A stretch of 52,126 nt of DNA from AM-1111 sp046302135 (GCA_046302135.1 JBKCIQ010000048.1:1-52126), one strand, 5' to 3'; positions 34,134-43,940 are shown, counted from the stretch's first letter. A program made the numbers and translations. Notes: generated by a model not told the origin, from the sequence alone.

Positions 34134-34364
34134 AAAATGTTAAATAAATGTTGATAAAAAGTATATAAACCGCGAATTTATAACATTTTTTTTATTAAAG
34201 GTCAGATAGTTTGTTGGTTAATTGGTAATATTCAGATAAACAGGATGTTAAACAACATTATTTTATTTTAAAAGATTAAAAGTGCTGTAAAAGTGTAACG
34301 AATTTGCGATTAGGTTGAATGAATTTACAATTTGTGTGTTCATATTTTTTACATTTGCGCCCCC
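34134..34364. promoter_or_regulatory. Divergent intergenic region between the two acylation operons
   Basis: A 231-base AT-rich region between the glucosaminidase gene (minus) and the SGNH gene at 34365 (plus). It contains the plus-strand element TACATTTG at 34350–34357 and must hold the minus-strand promoter too. A frame is open upstream of 34365, but it crosses the promoter element. No RNA gene was recognised. Confidence 0.4.
34350..34357 (+). promoter_or_regulatory. TACATTTG promoter element for the plus acylation operon
   Basis: TACATTTG fits TAnnTTTG and ends 7 bases before the ATG at 34365, so the leader would be nearly absent. It supports ATG 34365 over the in-frame TTG at 34332. Confidence 0.45.
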
Positions 34365-35297
34365 ATGATTGAGACCAGGGACCCTAATAAATCCGATAAA
34401 GAAAAGGACGGTTCTTCCACCAATATTTTGTGGGCAGGTATTAGCATTGCATTGCCAATACTTTTGATTTATTTGTACAGTTACTCCGGTTTTAATTTCT
34501 CATTTGTAGGAAAAGCCTTAAAAAAATATCCTATTGAAGAAGAAAATCCTGATGATTTTTTAGCCGAATTAAATTCCAAAAAAAAATCAACAATAGACGG
34601 CAATTCAAATAAAAAAAATGGCTCATCAGTAAAAGACAGTGTAAAAGTTTCCTCTGTTGATACTTCAAAAAAATCTCTTGTCCCTGTTAATTCTGATGTA
34701 AATTACAACATCACTGACTCCACCAAACATAGAGTACTTATACTAGGTGATTCTGAATGCGGAGGACTCTGCTTTCCACTGAATGACTATTGTGTTGCCA
34801 ACGGACATGAGTTGGCGGCAACTATTGTTTGGAATTCTGCCACAATCTATACATTCGCTTACGCAGATACGTTGAACGCCTTGATAAATAAATATAAACC
34901 AACTTTCATTTTTTTTGTTGTTGGTTTGAATGAATTAAAGACAAAAGAATTGAAGCGAAGGAAAGTTGCATCAGATTTATTTCTCGAACGTATTAAAGGA
35001 ATTCCTTATGCATGGATTGGTCCTGCAAATTTTTGCGAAGATTACGGACTAAACAAAGTTTTTGAAAGTGCTGCTGATTCAAATGCATTTTTTCTTTCAA
35101 AAGATCTGGATATTCCTAGAGGCAGCGACGGAAGACACCCAAGTATGAAGGGTTATCGCATTTGGATGGATAGCATTGCCAAATGGATCAATACAAAGGC
35201 TAAATATAAACTAGCCATGAAAAAACCAGACAAGTTTAATACACGTTTCAAATCTAAACTAATTTCATTTAACGCTGCAAAATATCGTGGATACTAG
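34365..35297 (+). CDS. Membrane-anchored SGNH-fold protein
   Basis: A 310-residue protein with one N-terminal membrane helix (about 21–39), a polar Lys/Ser-rich linker (about 60–115) and an SGNH-like domain: RVLILGDSECGG (Ser about 130), FFVVGLNELKTKEL with the Asn, and GSDGRHPSMKGYRIW with Asp and His. It is the first gene of the plus operon and overlaps the MBOAT gene by 11 bases. That is the position of a DltD/AlgJ-like partner that takes the acyl group from the MBOAT. The start at 34365 is supported by the promoter element just upstream. Confidence 0.8.
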   Translation: MIETRDPNKSDKEKDGSSTNILWAGISIALPILLIYLYSYSGFNFSFVGKALKKYPIEEENPDDFLAELNSKKKSTIDGNSNKKNGSSVKDSVKVSSVDTSKKSLVPVNSDVNYNITDSTKHRVLILGDSECGGLCFPLNDYCVANGHELAATIVWNSATIYTFAYADTLNALINKYKPTFIFFVVGLNELKTKELKRRKVASDLFLERIKGIPYAWIGPANFCEDYGLNKVFESAADSNAFFLSKDLDIPRGSDGRHPSMKGYRIWMDSIAKWINTKAKYKLAMKKPDKFNTRFKSKLISFNAAKYRGY

Positions 35298-36783
35298 TGA
35301 TTCAGGAAATAATCTTACTGAAATATTTAGTTTAGATTTTTTGAAGGATGTTTTTCAATTTTCTACAGAAAAGCCATGGTTTTTTACAGAGTTTAGTTTT
35401 TTACTTGTTTTCGGAATTTTTCTTTTGTTGTATGCTTTCATAGTTAATCAAAACAAATGGAAAAAATTATACATCATTGCTTTCAGTTTGTTTTTTTATT
35501 ACAAATCAAGTGGTCCATTTTTGGCGCTTTTTGTTTTGATGATATTCAGCGATTATCTTTTTGCTCAGGCAATTCATAAGAACGAAGGCAAAAAGAAAAA
35601 GTTGCTAATGTGGTTGGCAATATCTTATAGTCTGTCTTTCTTACTATATTTTAAATACGCTAATTTTTTTATTGGTAATTTCAATTCTATACTCGGTACA
35701 AACTTCGAATTACAAAATTTGTTTTTACCTATTGGTATTTCTTTTTACACTTTTCAATCTATTAGTTATGTTCTTGATGTTTACCGTAAAGAAATTCCGC
35801 CATCAAAAAATTTCAGCGATTATGCGTTTTATATGACATTCTTTCCTCATTTGGTTGCAGGGCCTATAGTAAGAGCAAAAGATTTTTTACCTCAGATTAT
35901 AAATCCTCAGATAATCAATCAGAATCTTTACAAGGAAAGTTTAATCAGAATTATAACAGGTCTATTGAAGAAATTATTCATTGCTGATTTTTTAGCAAAA
36001 TATGTAGATCTTGTACATCAGGCTCCGGGAGGTTACTCAGGAGGAGAAAATCTTATTTCGATGTATGCATACAGCTTTCAAATCTATTTTGATTTTTCCG
36101 GATATTCTGATATTGCGATTGGAATTGCCTTGTTACTTGGTTACAGATTGAAAGAAAATTTCGAAAGTCCATATACTGCACCAAATATTACTATATTTTG
36201 GAGAAGATGGCACATTTCATTAAGCCTTTGGTTGAGAGACTATATCTATATTCCATTGGGTGGTAACAGAAAGGGTGTAATAAATACATATCTCTTCTTA
36301 CTAGCCACAATGTTGATAGGAGGATTTTGGCACGGTGCCGACTGGAGATTTGTTTTCTGGGGACTTGCACACGGACTCGCACTTGCATTTCATAAGATCT
36401 GGTCAAAATATTTTGGTTCACGTTTTAATTTCAAAAATTCAAATATCCTATACGTTATAATAACTTTTCACTTTGTCGGCTTTTGTTGGATTTTCTTCAG
36501 GGCCACATCGTTTGAAACAGCATTCCTAAGTATCCAAAGAATTTTTACGGCAACTTCATGGGTTGATTTTATAGGTTTCTGGATGAGTCGTCCCGAAACA
36601 ACAATGGTACTTTTATTCGCATCAATTATTGTTTTTATGCCGTGGAAGACAAAAGAAAGTTTGTTCGGGCTTGTAAGAAAGTTGCCCGCTTATGCGTATA
36701 TTGTACTAATGTTAGTAGCTCTTCAGATAATTGTACAATTTAAGGACGAGATTGTTCAACCTTTCATTTATTTTCAATTTTGA
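35287..36783 (+). CDS. MBOAT family membrane O-acyltransferase (second copy)
   Basis: A 498-residue MBOAT of the AlgI/DltB type. It carries LPIGISFYTFQSISYVLDVY, LVAGPIVRAKDFLPQI, YFDFSGYSDIAIGIALLLG, ITIFWRRWHISLSLWLRDY and the catalytic GGFWHGADWRF (His349). It differs from the copy at 32308 in a longer N-terminus before the first helix and in carrying IPLGGNRKG, the form usual in AlgI. The start is GTG at 35287, overlapping the SGNH gene by 11 bases; no ATG fits. The stop TGA overlaps the next start. Confidence 0.92.
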   Translation: MDTSDSGNNLTEIFSLDFLKDVFQFSTEKPWFFTEFSFLLVFGIFLLLYAFIVNQNKWKKLYIIAFSLFFYYKSSGPFLALFVLMIFSDYLFAQAIHKNEGKKKKLLMWLAISYSLSFLLYFKYANFFIGNFNSILGTNFELQNLFLPIGISFYTFQSISYVLDVYRKEIPPSKNFSDYAFYMTFFPHLVAGPIVRAKDFLPQIINPQIINQNLYKESLIRIITGLLKKLFIADFLAKYVDLVHQAPGGYSGGENLISMYAYSFQIYFDFSGYSDIAIGIALLLGYRLKENFESPYTAPNITIFWRRWHISLSLWLRDYIYIPLGGNRKGVINTYLFLLATMLIGGFWHGADWRFVFWGLAHGLALAFHKIWSKYFGSRFNFKNSNILYVIITFHFVGFCWIFFRATSFETAFLSIQRIFTATSWVDFIGFWMSRPETTMVLLFASIIVFMPWKTKESLFGLVRKLPAYAYIVLMLVALQIIVQFKDEIVQPFIYFQF

Positions 36784-38417
36784 AAAAGGTTCATTCCTTT
36801 AAGCTTCATCTATTTTTTTTTCTTACTGTATCATTAATTTCCTGTGCCCAAGATAATATCTTGCAGGAGGAAAAGTCGTTTGATTACGGTACAACAATTA
36901 TTTCTCTTGAGCCAATATCAGAAAGTGAAAGGTTGACATCATCAGTTAAAAGATTACACGATATATTGAAGAACAAAAACAAAAAAGGATATAAAGGTTC
37001 TGATAGTGTATTTACAATACTTCATATTGGGGACAGTCATATTCAAGGAGATTATTTTACAAGTGTAATCAGAAAACAACTGCAAAATTATTTTGGTAAC
37101 GCCGGGCAAGGTATACTTTTTCCTTATGCAACGGCTCAAAGTTATGGTCCAAAAGGGTTGGAAGTAAAAACTAAAGGGAAATGGAAGGGTGTTAAAACAA
37201 TGACTCAGAATTTGACCTATGATCTTGGGTTGAGTGGTTATGGTGTATTCATCAATAATACAAATTGCAGTTTGAGTGTTACATTGAATGAAAAATTTGA
37301 TGTTGATTTACCTTTAAGCAAGTTTGCCCCTGTTCAAAAAATAAATATATGGCATACCGCCGGGCCAGGGTCTTTTTTAACTTCTTTGGATGACAACTTT
37401 AAATTGGTAGATAAAAAGTTATTTCCATCAGGGTGGGGGGTAAGCACCTATTTTAATGAAAACAAAACTAATGGGTTTACAATAATTCCTGAAAACACTA
37501 ACGGGGGACAGTACTACTATGGATTTTACGGGTTTGAATTATTACCATTAGAACAAAGAGGTATTTCTTATCACCATTGCGGTGTTGTAGGGGCTCAATT
37601 TACACATCTAATTAAGAACGCTAAACTTGCTATGGATCAGTTAAAATTATTAAAGCCGGACATAATAGTTTTTTCTTTCGGTACAAATGAGGCGTATAAT
37701 GGAAATTTCGATACAGATAATTACATCAGAGTAATAAAAAATTTCATTTTAGAGATCAATAAAATCTCTCCGGGTACTGCCATTATATTTACTACAGCAC
37801 CCGATACAAGAAGTCAAGGTAAAACTCCTCCACATCAAATAAACGTTAACAAAGCTCTTATGAAAATAGCCGATGAGACTTCCAGTTCGATTTATGATTT
37901 AAATACGGCAATGGGCGGTTGGGGTTCTATGAATACATGGTTTAGTAAGCAGTTAACATTAAAAGATAAATTACATTTTAATACTGATGGTTACGCAATT
38001 CAAGGTAAACTATTTGCGTTGGCCTTGCTGGAGTTTTACAATAAAAAAAATTCATCCGATACACTTAATCTTAATCAAATTAGAAAGAGTATTGATCAAT
38101 CCATGAGAATACTTTCAAGAAGTAAACAAGTACATCAAATTAATGAACAAAATGATTCAACAAAAACAACTGTAACAGATTCCGCTTCAATAGATAAAAA
38201 TCATATTAATCATGACATTAAAAAAGTTAAGGATAAAAAGAATGATAAATTATCAAGTAAAGAAAAGAAGAAAGTACATGTCGTAAAGAAAGGAGACACA
38301 CTCTCAAAGATTGCCCGAATTTACAAGGTCAGTATAAATACGATAGCAAAGATGAACGGAATTCCTGTAACCAAGGTACTTAGGCTCGGGCAAAAGTTGA
38401 TTATACCAAGGAAGTAA
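36780..38417 (+). CDS. SGNH hydrolase lipoprotein with C-terminal LysM (second copy)
   Basis: A 545-residue paralogue of the protein at 27229. Lipoprotein signal LFFFLTVSLISCAQ (Cys about 22). SGNH blocks: LHIGDSHIQGDYFTS (Ser about 86), GNAGQGILFPYATAQSYG, FSFGTNEAYNG and KDKLHFNTDGYAIQG. A polar linker of about 80 residues leads to one LysM domain from HVVKKGDTLSKIARIY to the end. The start is TTG at 36780, overlapping the MBOAT stop TGA (TTGA); there is no ATG before the signal peptide. It is presumably bound to the inner face of the outer membrane and to peptidoglycan, acting on acylated wall glycan. Confidence 0.85.
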   Translation: MKKVHSFKLHLFFFLTVSLISCAQDNILQEEKSFDYGTTIISLEPISESERLTSSVKRLHDILKNKNKKGYKGSDSVFTILHIGDSHIQGDYFTSVIRKQLQNYFGNAGQGILFPYATAQSYGPKGLEVKTKGKWKGVKTMTQNLTYDLGLSGYGVFINNTNCSLSVTLNEKFDVDLPLSKFAPVQKINIWHTAGPGSFLTSLDDNFKLVDKKLFPSGWGVSTYFNENKTNGFTIIPENTNGGQYYYGFYGFELLPLEQRGISYHHCGVVGAQFTHLIKNAKLAMDQLKLLKPDIIVFSFGTNEAYNGNFDTDNYIRVIKNFILEINKISPGTAIIFTTAPDTRSQGKTPPHQINVNKALMKIADETSSSIYDLNTAMGGWGSMNTWFSKQLTLKDKLHFNTDGYAIQGKLFALALLEFYNKKNSSDTLNLNQIRKSIDQSMRILSRSKQVHQINEQNDSTKTTVTDSASIDKNHINHDIKKVKDKKNDKLSSKEKKKVHVVKKGDTLSKIARIYKVSINTIAKMNGIPVTKVLRLGQKLIIPRK

Positions 38418-38431
38418 ATTTGTAGGATATA

Positions 38432-39901
38432 TTAATACTTAATTGCTTTACCGGGAGTACCAATTAATATATTTTTGTGATAGGCGAGTACTCCGTTCAC
38501 CCACACTGCATCTATCCCGTCGGAAAATTGGTTAGGATTTGCCACAGTCGCTTTCCCTTTTACTCGCTCAGGGTCAATCAATACTAAATCTGCAATTGAT
38601 CCTGTTTTCAATTCGCCGCGTTTTTCCATTGGTGTACCAATAAGTTTTTTCGGGAGGGTAGTCATTTTTTCAAGCATTTTTTCAATTGGAATTCCAATGT
38701 TGATTCCATGCTTGAGTGCAGTAGAAAAACAGGATGCTCCTCTTGGATGATTGTTGGCTCTTGGCTCTGATTCAATTCCACCGTCTGAACCAATCATACA
38801 AAAATCTTCCTTTAGTGCCAGATCAACAGTTTTGGAAATATCCATTGTTCCTTCGGGTACGGCCACAAGTCTGTTTAAACTCTTTCTATATTTTGCAAAT
38901 GATTCTGGTGTGAGCGTTTCACCTGTACCAACAACGGTTAAATCTTTATAAGTTATGTTATACCTCTCCTTCCATCCGTCGTCAAATCTTTTAGATGGCA
39001 GATAGGTTGCCCAATAGGAAAACGGATAGATACAGCAACTTAGGGATAAGCCTGAACGAATGCCTTCGTTAATTAGCTCAAGTGCCTTAGGCATATTATA
39101 GGTTCCTCCTGTTGAATGCAAATGATTCATGTGTACATGTACTTCCGCCTCACGTGCAATCCTTATTGCTTCCTTGACTCCATCTAATTCATGTTTCTGG
39201 TCGCTGTAACGAAGATGCATGAAAAATGGTCTTTTATATTTTGAAGCTAACTTGGCATATTTGAGAATTTCGTTATACTCCGTAGGTTGATATTCTATTG
39301 AATGAGAAACACCCAGCGCTCCTGCTTCAAGATTTGCTTCAACCGCTTTTAATCTTTTACCCAAATCATGTACAGAGTTACGTAATTCCATCACAAATGT
39401 TGAAACACCATAATTGATATAATGTTTCTTTTTAGAAAAATGGGAATAGAAATCTGTACAATCTGCACTTCCTCCATGCATTTGCAAAGCGGTAGTACAA
39501 CCATCTGTGAGTTTAAATTTCTCAAATATCAGCCAGGTATCTTTAGGATTTAAGGCGTTGTCTGCGAGAATATCAATGAAACCCGCTGAAACAATTTTAC
39601 TGCCTGCATCTATAACATTTTTACCCATAAGCGGAACCTCAGAAAGAAAAATAGTTCCATCTGTTTTAATTCCGACACATAGGTTTTTCCATTGCTTATC
39701 TACCCAACATCTTGCGTTTAATATTGCAGTTTCAAACACTTCATCAGGCATTTTTTCTGAAATAGAGAGCAATTTATTACCTGTTTCTTCTAAGTTTGAA
39801 CCACATGATATCAATGGCAACAAACCAAGGAAGCTGATTTTTCCAATAAATTCTCTTCGGGAGATAAAATTGTTTTTTGAATCGAAAAAATTACTCTCCA
39901 T
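38432..39901 (-). CDS. D-aminoacylase-like amidohydrolase, Tat/lipoprotein
   Basis: A 489-residue amidohydrolase-superfamily protein closest in pattern to N-acyl-D-amino-acid deacylases. The N-terminus SRREFIGKISFLGLLPLISCGS combines a twin-arginine motif with a lipobox. Candidate metal ligands are in FFMHLRYSDQ, VHVHMNHLHSTGG and MIGSDGGIESEP; the C-terminal ADLVLIDPERVKGKAT and VWVNGVLAYHKN are typical of the beta-sandwich end of D-aminoacylases. The usual HxH after GFID is absent (GFIDILADNA), so metal binding or activity may differ. It is 6 bases after the stop of the TPR gene upstream and may be cotranscribed. D-amino acid substrates would fit cell-wall turnover. Confidence 0.78.
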   Translation of the reverse strand: MESNFFDSKNNFISRREFIGKISFLGLLPLISCGSNLEETGNKLLSISEKMPDEVFETAILNARCWVDKQWKNLCVGIKTDGTIFLSEVPLMGKNVIDAGSKIVSAGFIDILADNALNPKDTWLIFEKFKLTDGCTTALQMHGGSADCTDFYSHFSKKKHYINYGVSTFVMELRNSVHDLGKRLKAVEANLEAGALGVSHSIEYQPTEYNEILKYAKLASKYKRPFFMHLRYSDQKHELDGVKEAIRIAREAEVHVHMNHLHSTGGTYNMPKALELINEGIRSGLSLSCCIYPFSYWATYLPSKRFDDGWKERYNITYKDLTVVGTGETLTPESFAKYRKSLNRLVAVPEGTMDISKTVDLALKEDFCMIGSDGGIESEPRANNHPRGASCFSTALKHGINIGIPIEKMLEKMTTLPKKLIGTPMEKRGELKTGSIADLVLIDPERVKGKATVANPNQFSDGIDAVWVNGVLAYHKNILIGTPGKAIKY

Positions 39902-39907
39902 CCAAAA

Positions 39908-41191
39908 TTATTTTTCCATTTGCTTTTTCAAAGCATCAGCTTTTTCAGTCTGACTGGTCATTCGATAAAGTCTGATTAAATTTTTCTTTAATGATTTGTC
40001 ATCAGGAGATAACGTTACACATTTTTCAAGATACTGAACCGCTTTTCCCCAGTAGGTTTGAGACTTTTTATCATTGTCAGCAGAATTTGATCCGCTCACA
40101 TTTTGAGAATACCAGTTGCCCCAGTTGTTGTAAACTGCACCAAGGTTAAAATTTCCCTCGAATCCTTCAGGATTACAAGCAATGGCTTTAAGGTAATTTT
40201 CTTCAGCCTTTACCATGAGATCATTAAAGTTCGCAGGCTTAGTTGTGTCTTTTCCGGTTGCTGCACTCTTAGGATTTGCCTGGTTGTCAAAAACATTTCC
40301 TTTTACCAGAAACAATGCGCAGTTATTTGGGTCTTTTTCTATTGCTTTATCAATGTAATTCATAGCGGTTGATTCCTTTTTTTGCTGAATGCAAATGTTG
40401 ATGTAATTTAATATTAGTCCTTTGTCATTTGGAAAAAGCCCTAATCCTTCCAATAATATTGCTTCAGCTTTTTCCTTATAGTTTAAATTCAAATAAGCAA
40501 AATGCATGTCTGAATATACTATAGCCTTACTCAATTTATCATCAATAACTTTTTTACCAATCTGAATCACCTTATCGTATTTTTTAGCTTTGTCTGCAGA
40601 AATCATGGCATTCATGATTAGCCCTGTATCTTTTTTGCCAAGCATCTTATATCCATCGTAGCAATCCTCAAAAAGAGAAATTGCTTCATCATATTTTTTT
40701 ACTTTAAATCTTCCTACGGCAAGATTCTGCATATCATTCATCATATTCATAGCAATAGGGGCCAGCTCCATGGAGTAAGTTTTCTCTTTTTCTTTTGCTT
40801 CCATTTCAAAAACTTTTGCCATTGCCTGCCCTGCTATAGAAAATTCAGTTGTATCAACATTTCCAAATGCTTCCTCTGCTATTTGTGATTTGTTGGTAAG
40901 TTTTGCAGACAGTTTTTTCTTTTCTTGTTCCCAATTGTACAGGAAGAGTTTATAGTAAATTTTGGAAGTGTATACAAAGGTTTTTGGTTTATCCTTGGTG
41001 TCTGCATGATTTCTAGCAAGATCGATATTGTCCTTAGCTTTATTGAGGTAGGATACATCAGGACTACCTTCCTTTACAGAAGTTTCATAATCCTGTAATG
41101 CCCTCCAAGCTGATTGAACTTTATTAGATTGAGCAATTTGCATGAATGGAATTAGCAGAATTGCAATGGTTTTAAGTGTTATTCTTTTCAT
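39908..41191 (-). CDS. Tetratricopeptide-repeat periplasmic protein
   Basis: A 427-residue protein with a short signal peptide (ITLKTIAILLIPFMQIAQS) and a run of TPR-like helix pairs along its length, e.g. FKVKKYDEAISLFEDCYDGY, MNYIDKAIEKDPNNCALFLV and AVQYLEKCVTLSPDDKSLKK. Such a gene directly downstream of gyrA is common in Bacteroidota; its function is not established. It starts 44 bases after the gyrA stop. It probably serves as a protein-binding scaffold in the periplasm. Confidence 0.85.
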   Translation of the reverse strand: MKRITLKTIAILLIPFMQIAQSNKVQSAWRALQDYETSVKEGSPDVSYLNKAKDNIDLARNHADTKDKPKTFVYTSKIYYKLFLYNWEQEKKKLSAKLTNKSQIAEEAFGNVDTTEFSIAGQAMAKVFEMEAKEKEKTYSMELAPIAMNMMNDMQNLAVGRFKVKKYDEAISLFEDCYDGYKMLGKKDTGLIMNAMISADKAKKYDKVIQIGKKVIDDKLSKAIVYSDMHFAYLNLNYKEKAEAILLEGLGLFPNDKGLILNYINICIQQKKESTAMNYIDKAIEKDPNNCALFLVKGNVFDNQANPKSAATGKDTTKPANFNDLMVKAEENYLKAIACNPEGFEGNFNLGAVYNNWGNWYSQNVSGSNSADNDKKSQTYWGKAVQYLEKCVTLSPDDKSLKKNLIRLYRMTSQTEKADALKKQMEK

Positions 41192-41235
41192 GTTTTTAAT
41201 TTTCGTTGCCGATTAATCAATAGTCCTGCCAATTT

Positions 41236-43806
41236 TTATTTTTCTTCAGACGTTGGACCTTCTTCTTTTCCATAATTTCCTCCTTCACCCGTGTTTTCAT
41301 CGTTTGGGATTATCGGATTATTTTGACCGTCCTGATTTTCTTCGAACTCTTCATCATCGTGGTCTACACGTGTTACAGCTGCAATACTGTCTCCATCCTG
41401 AATATTAATTAATCTAACTCCTTGTGTTGCACGACCCATTACCCGTAAATCTGAAACTCTAAGTCTTATCGTAATTCCTGAACGGTTGATGATCATTAAA
41501 TCATTCGCATCGGTCACAGATTTTATAGCTACCAGATTTCCAGTCTTATCAGTGATGTTAATTGTCTTTACGCCTTTACCACCTCTGTTTGTTACCCTGT
41601 ACTCATCCAGGTCGCTACGCTTTCCGTAACCTTTTTCTGAAACCACTAAAATATTTCCCGGATTCTCAGTGTCAATACAAACCATTCCTATTACTTCGTT
41701 AGATCCATTACCTTCTTCATCATCTAAATTGATTCCGGTTACACCCGAAGCATTTCTACCCATAGGACGAACTTTCTCTTCATTAAAACGACAAACCTTA
41801 CCGAGCTTGGTGGCGAGCATTATTTCATTCTTGCCATTTGTTAAGGCAGCCTCTAGTAATTGATCTCCTTCACGGATGGTTATGGCGTTGATACCGTTTG
41901 CCCGTGGTCTGGAATAAGCTTCAACGGTTGTTTTTTTGATGATTCCGTTTTTGGTACAAAGAATGATGTAGTTGTTGTTGATGTATTCTTCGTCCTCCAA
42001 ATTTTTTGTATTGATGTAGGCTTTTACTTTATCATCAGGAGGGATATTAATTAAATTCTGAATTGCTCTTCCTTTGGATTGTTTATTTCCTTCAGGAATT
42101 TCATATACCTTAATCCAGAAACAGCGACCTTGTTCAGTAAACAACAACAAATAATTGTGCGTGCTCGCAATGAACATGTGTTCAATAAAATCTTCATCGC
42201 GTGTGCTGGATCCTTTGCTTCCTCTTCCTCCCCTGGCTTGCGAACGGTATTCTGTTACAGCTGTACGTTTGATGTAGCCCATGTGTGAAATAGTAATTAC
42301 AACATCCTCATCTGCTATCATGTCTTCCATCCTGATGTCATCACCTGTGTAAACTATTTCAGTTCTTCTTTCATCGCCGTATTTTTCTTTGATCTCTGTG
42401 AGCTCATCTTTAATAATCTTCATCCTTAGTCCTTCATCATCCAATATGGATTTGAGGTACTCAATTTGTTTCATCAATTCGGCGTACTCATCTTTTAATT
42501 TGTCTCTCTCGAGGCCTGTCAAGGTACGCAAACGCATATCTAGTATAGCGCGGCTTTGAACATCAGATAATCCAAACTTTGACATCAATTCTTCACGTGC
42601 CGCATCCGGACTTTCACTTTCGCGAATGATTTTGATAACTGCATCAAGATTATCGATTGCAATTAAAAGTCCTTGTAAAATGTGTGCGCGTTTTTCAGCT
42701 TGCGCGAGTTCAAATTTGGTGCGTCGTGTTACTACATCATGGCGGTGTTCTACGAAGTAGTGAATGAGATCTTTTAGATTAAGTGTCATTGGTCTTCCGT
42801 TCACCAACACCACATTATTTACTGAAAAAGAAGTTTGTAATGCAGATTGCTTATAAAGATTATTAAGAACCACATTCGCAATTGCATCACGTTTCAACTC
42901 ATAAACTACACGAATTCCTTCACGGTTACTCTCATCTCTAATATCCGAAATTCCTTCAATTTTCTTTTCGTTTATCAATTCAGACTGGCGCTTCTGCATT
43001 TCAGCCTTATTGATTTGATAAGGAACTTCAGTGACAACAATACGTTCTCTATCTCCTACGTTCTCAATTACAGCACGTGCGCGCATCACAATTCTTCCCC
43101 TTCCTGTTTCCAGGGCTTCTTTAACGCCTTCATATCCGTAAATTATTCCTCCGGTTGGAAAATCAGGAGCTTTCACAAATTTCATCAAACCTGGAAGATC
43201 AATGTTTCTGTCATCGATATAAGCAATAGTTGCATCAATTATTTCAGAAAGGTTATGCGGTGCTATGTTAGTTGCCATACCGACAGCAATCCCTGAAGAT
43301 CCATTAACCAATAAATTGGGAATTCTGGAAGGAAGCACTGTTGGCTCAGTTAATGAGTCGTCAAAATTGGGACGAAAATCAACAGTTTCTTTTTCGATAT
43401 CTGACATCAACTCTTCAGCAATTTTTTTCAATCTTGCTTCCGTGTAACGCATTGCAGCAGGAGGATCACCATCCATGCTTCCATAATTACCTTGCCCATC
43501 CACTAATGGATAACGTAAGCTCCAGTCTTGAGCCATACGAACCATGGTATCATATACACTTGAATCACCATGTGGATGATATTTACCAAGTACCTCACCG
43601 ACAATACGGGCAGATTTTTTATATGGTCTGTTATGTAGAACACCCAGCTCGAGCATACCGTATAGTACACGGCGGTGTACAGGTTTTAATCCGTCTCTCA
43701 CATCAGGTAGTGCACGGCTCACAATTACCGACATCGAATAATCGATGTAAGCGGTTTTCATTTCATCTTCAATGTTAATCGGAATGATTTTTTCTCCTTC
43801 AGCCAT
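41236..43806 (-). CDS. gyrA: DNA gyrase subunit A
   Basis: Breakage-reunion subunit of gyrase, 856 residues. The N-terminus ENIEDEMKTAYIDYSMSVI-like start (DEMKTAYIDYSMSVIVSRAL), the quinolone region HPHGDSSVYDTMVRMAQ and the active-site Tyr in PAAMRYTEARL are all present. The QRDR carries Ser and Asp at the two classical positions (E. coli 83 and 87), so no common resistance substitution is visible. The GyrA-box-like YRSQARGGRGSKGS lies at the start of the C-terminal beta-pinwheel domain. The tail is acidic and low-complexity. It is divergent from clpC. Confidence 0.97.
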   Translation of the reverse strand: MAEGEKIIPINIEDEMKTAYIDYSMSVIVSRALPDVRDGLKPVHRRVLYGMLELGVLHNRPYKKSARIVGEVLGKYHPHGDSSVYDTMVRMAQDWSLRYPLVDGQGNYGSMDGDPPAAMRYTEARLKKIAEELMSDIEKETVDFRPNFDDSLTEPTVLPSRIPNLLVNGSSGIAVGMATNIAPHNLSEIIDATIAYIDDRNIDLPGLMKFVKAPDFPTGGIIYGYEGVKEALETGRGRIVMRARAVIENVGDRERIVVTEVPYQINKAEMQKRQSELINEKKIEGISDIRDESNREGIRVVYELKRDAIANVVLNNLYKQSALQTSFSVNNVVLVNGRPMTLNLKDLIHYFVEHRHDVVTRRTKFELAQAEKRAHILQGLLIAIDNLDAVIKIIRESESPDAAREELMSKFGLSDVQSRAILDMRLRTLTGLERDKLKDEYAELMKQIEYLKSILDDEGLRMKIIKDELTEIKEKYGDERRTEIVYTGDDIRMEDMIADEDVVITISHMGYIKRTAVTEYRSQARGGRGSKGSSTRDEDFIEHMFIASTHNYLLLFTEQGRCFWIKVYEIPEGNKQSKGRAIQNLINIPPDDKVKAYINTKNLEDEEYINNNYIILCTKNGIIKKTTVEAYSRPRANGINAITIREGDQLLEAALTNGKNEIMLATKLGKVCRFNEEKVRPMGRNASGVTGINLDDEEGNGSNEVIGMVCIDTENPGNILVVSEKGYGKRSDLDEYRVTNRGGKGVKTINITDKTGNLVAIKSVTDANDLMIINRSGITIRLRVSDLRVMGRATQGVRLINIQDGDSIAAVTRVDHDDEEFEENQDGQNNPIIPNDENTGEGGNYGKEEGPTSEEK

Positions 43807-43851
43807 TTATATTAATATTTTTTAGTTATAAAAATTGAGTTCCGAAGATAC

Positions 43852-43859
43852 CAAAAATA
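43852..43859 (-). promoter_or_regulatory. TATTTTTG promoter element for gyrA
   Basis: On the minus strand TATTTTTG fits TAnnTTTG, 45 bases before the gyrA ATG, in the 195-base region shared with clpC. Confidence 0.4.
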
Positions 43860-43940
43860 CCGCTGAGCTTTGGCTTACTTATTAACATTTTTTCCGTTGT
43901 AATTTGATGTTTTTATGACCTTTTGTCTGAGGACCAAACT

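Noticed and set aside
39507..39953. 148-codon plus-strand frame opposite the amidohydrolase gene
   Set aside because: It is entirely antisense to a well-supported gene and has no recognisable domain.
42847..43778. Long plus-strand frames opposite gyrA
   Set aside because: They are shadows of the conserved gyrA coding sequence.
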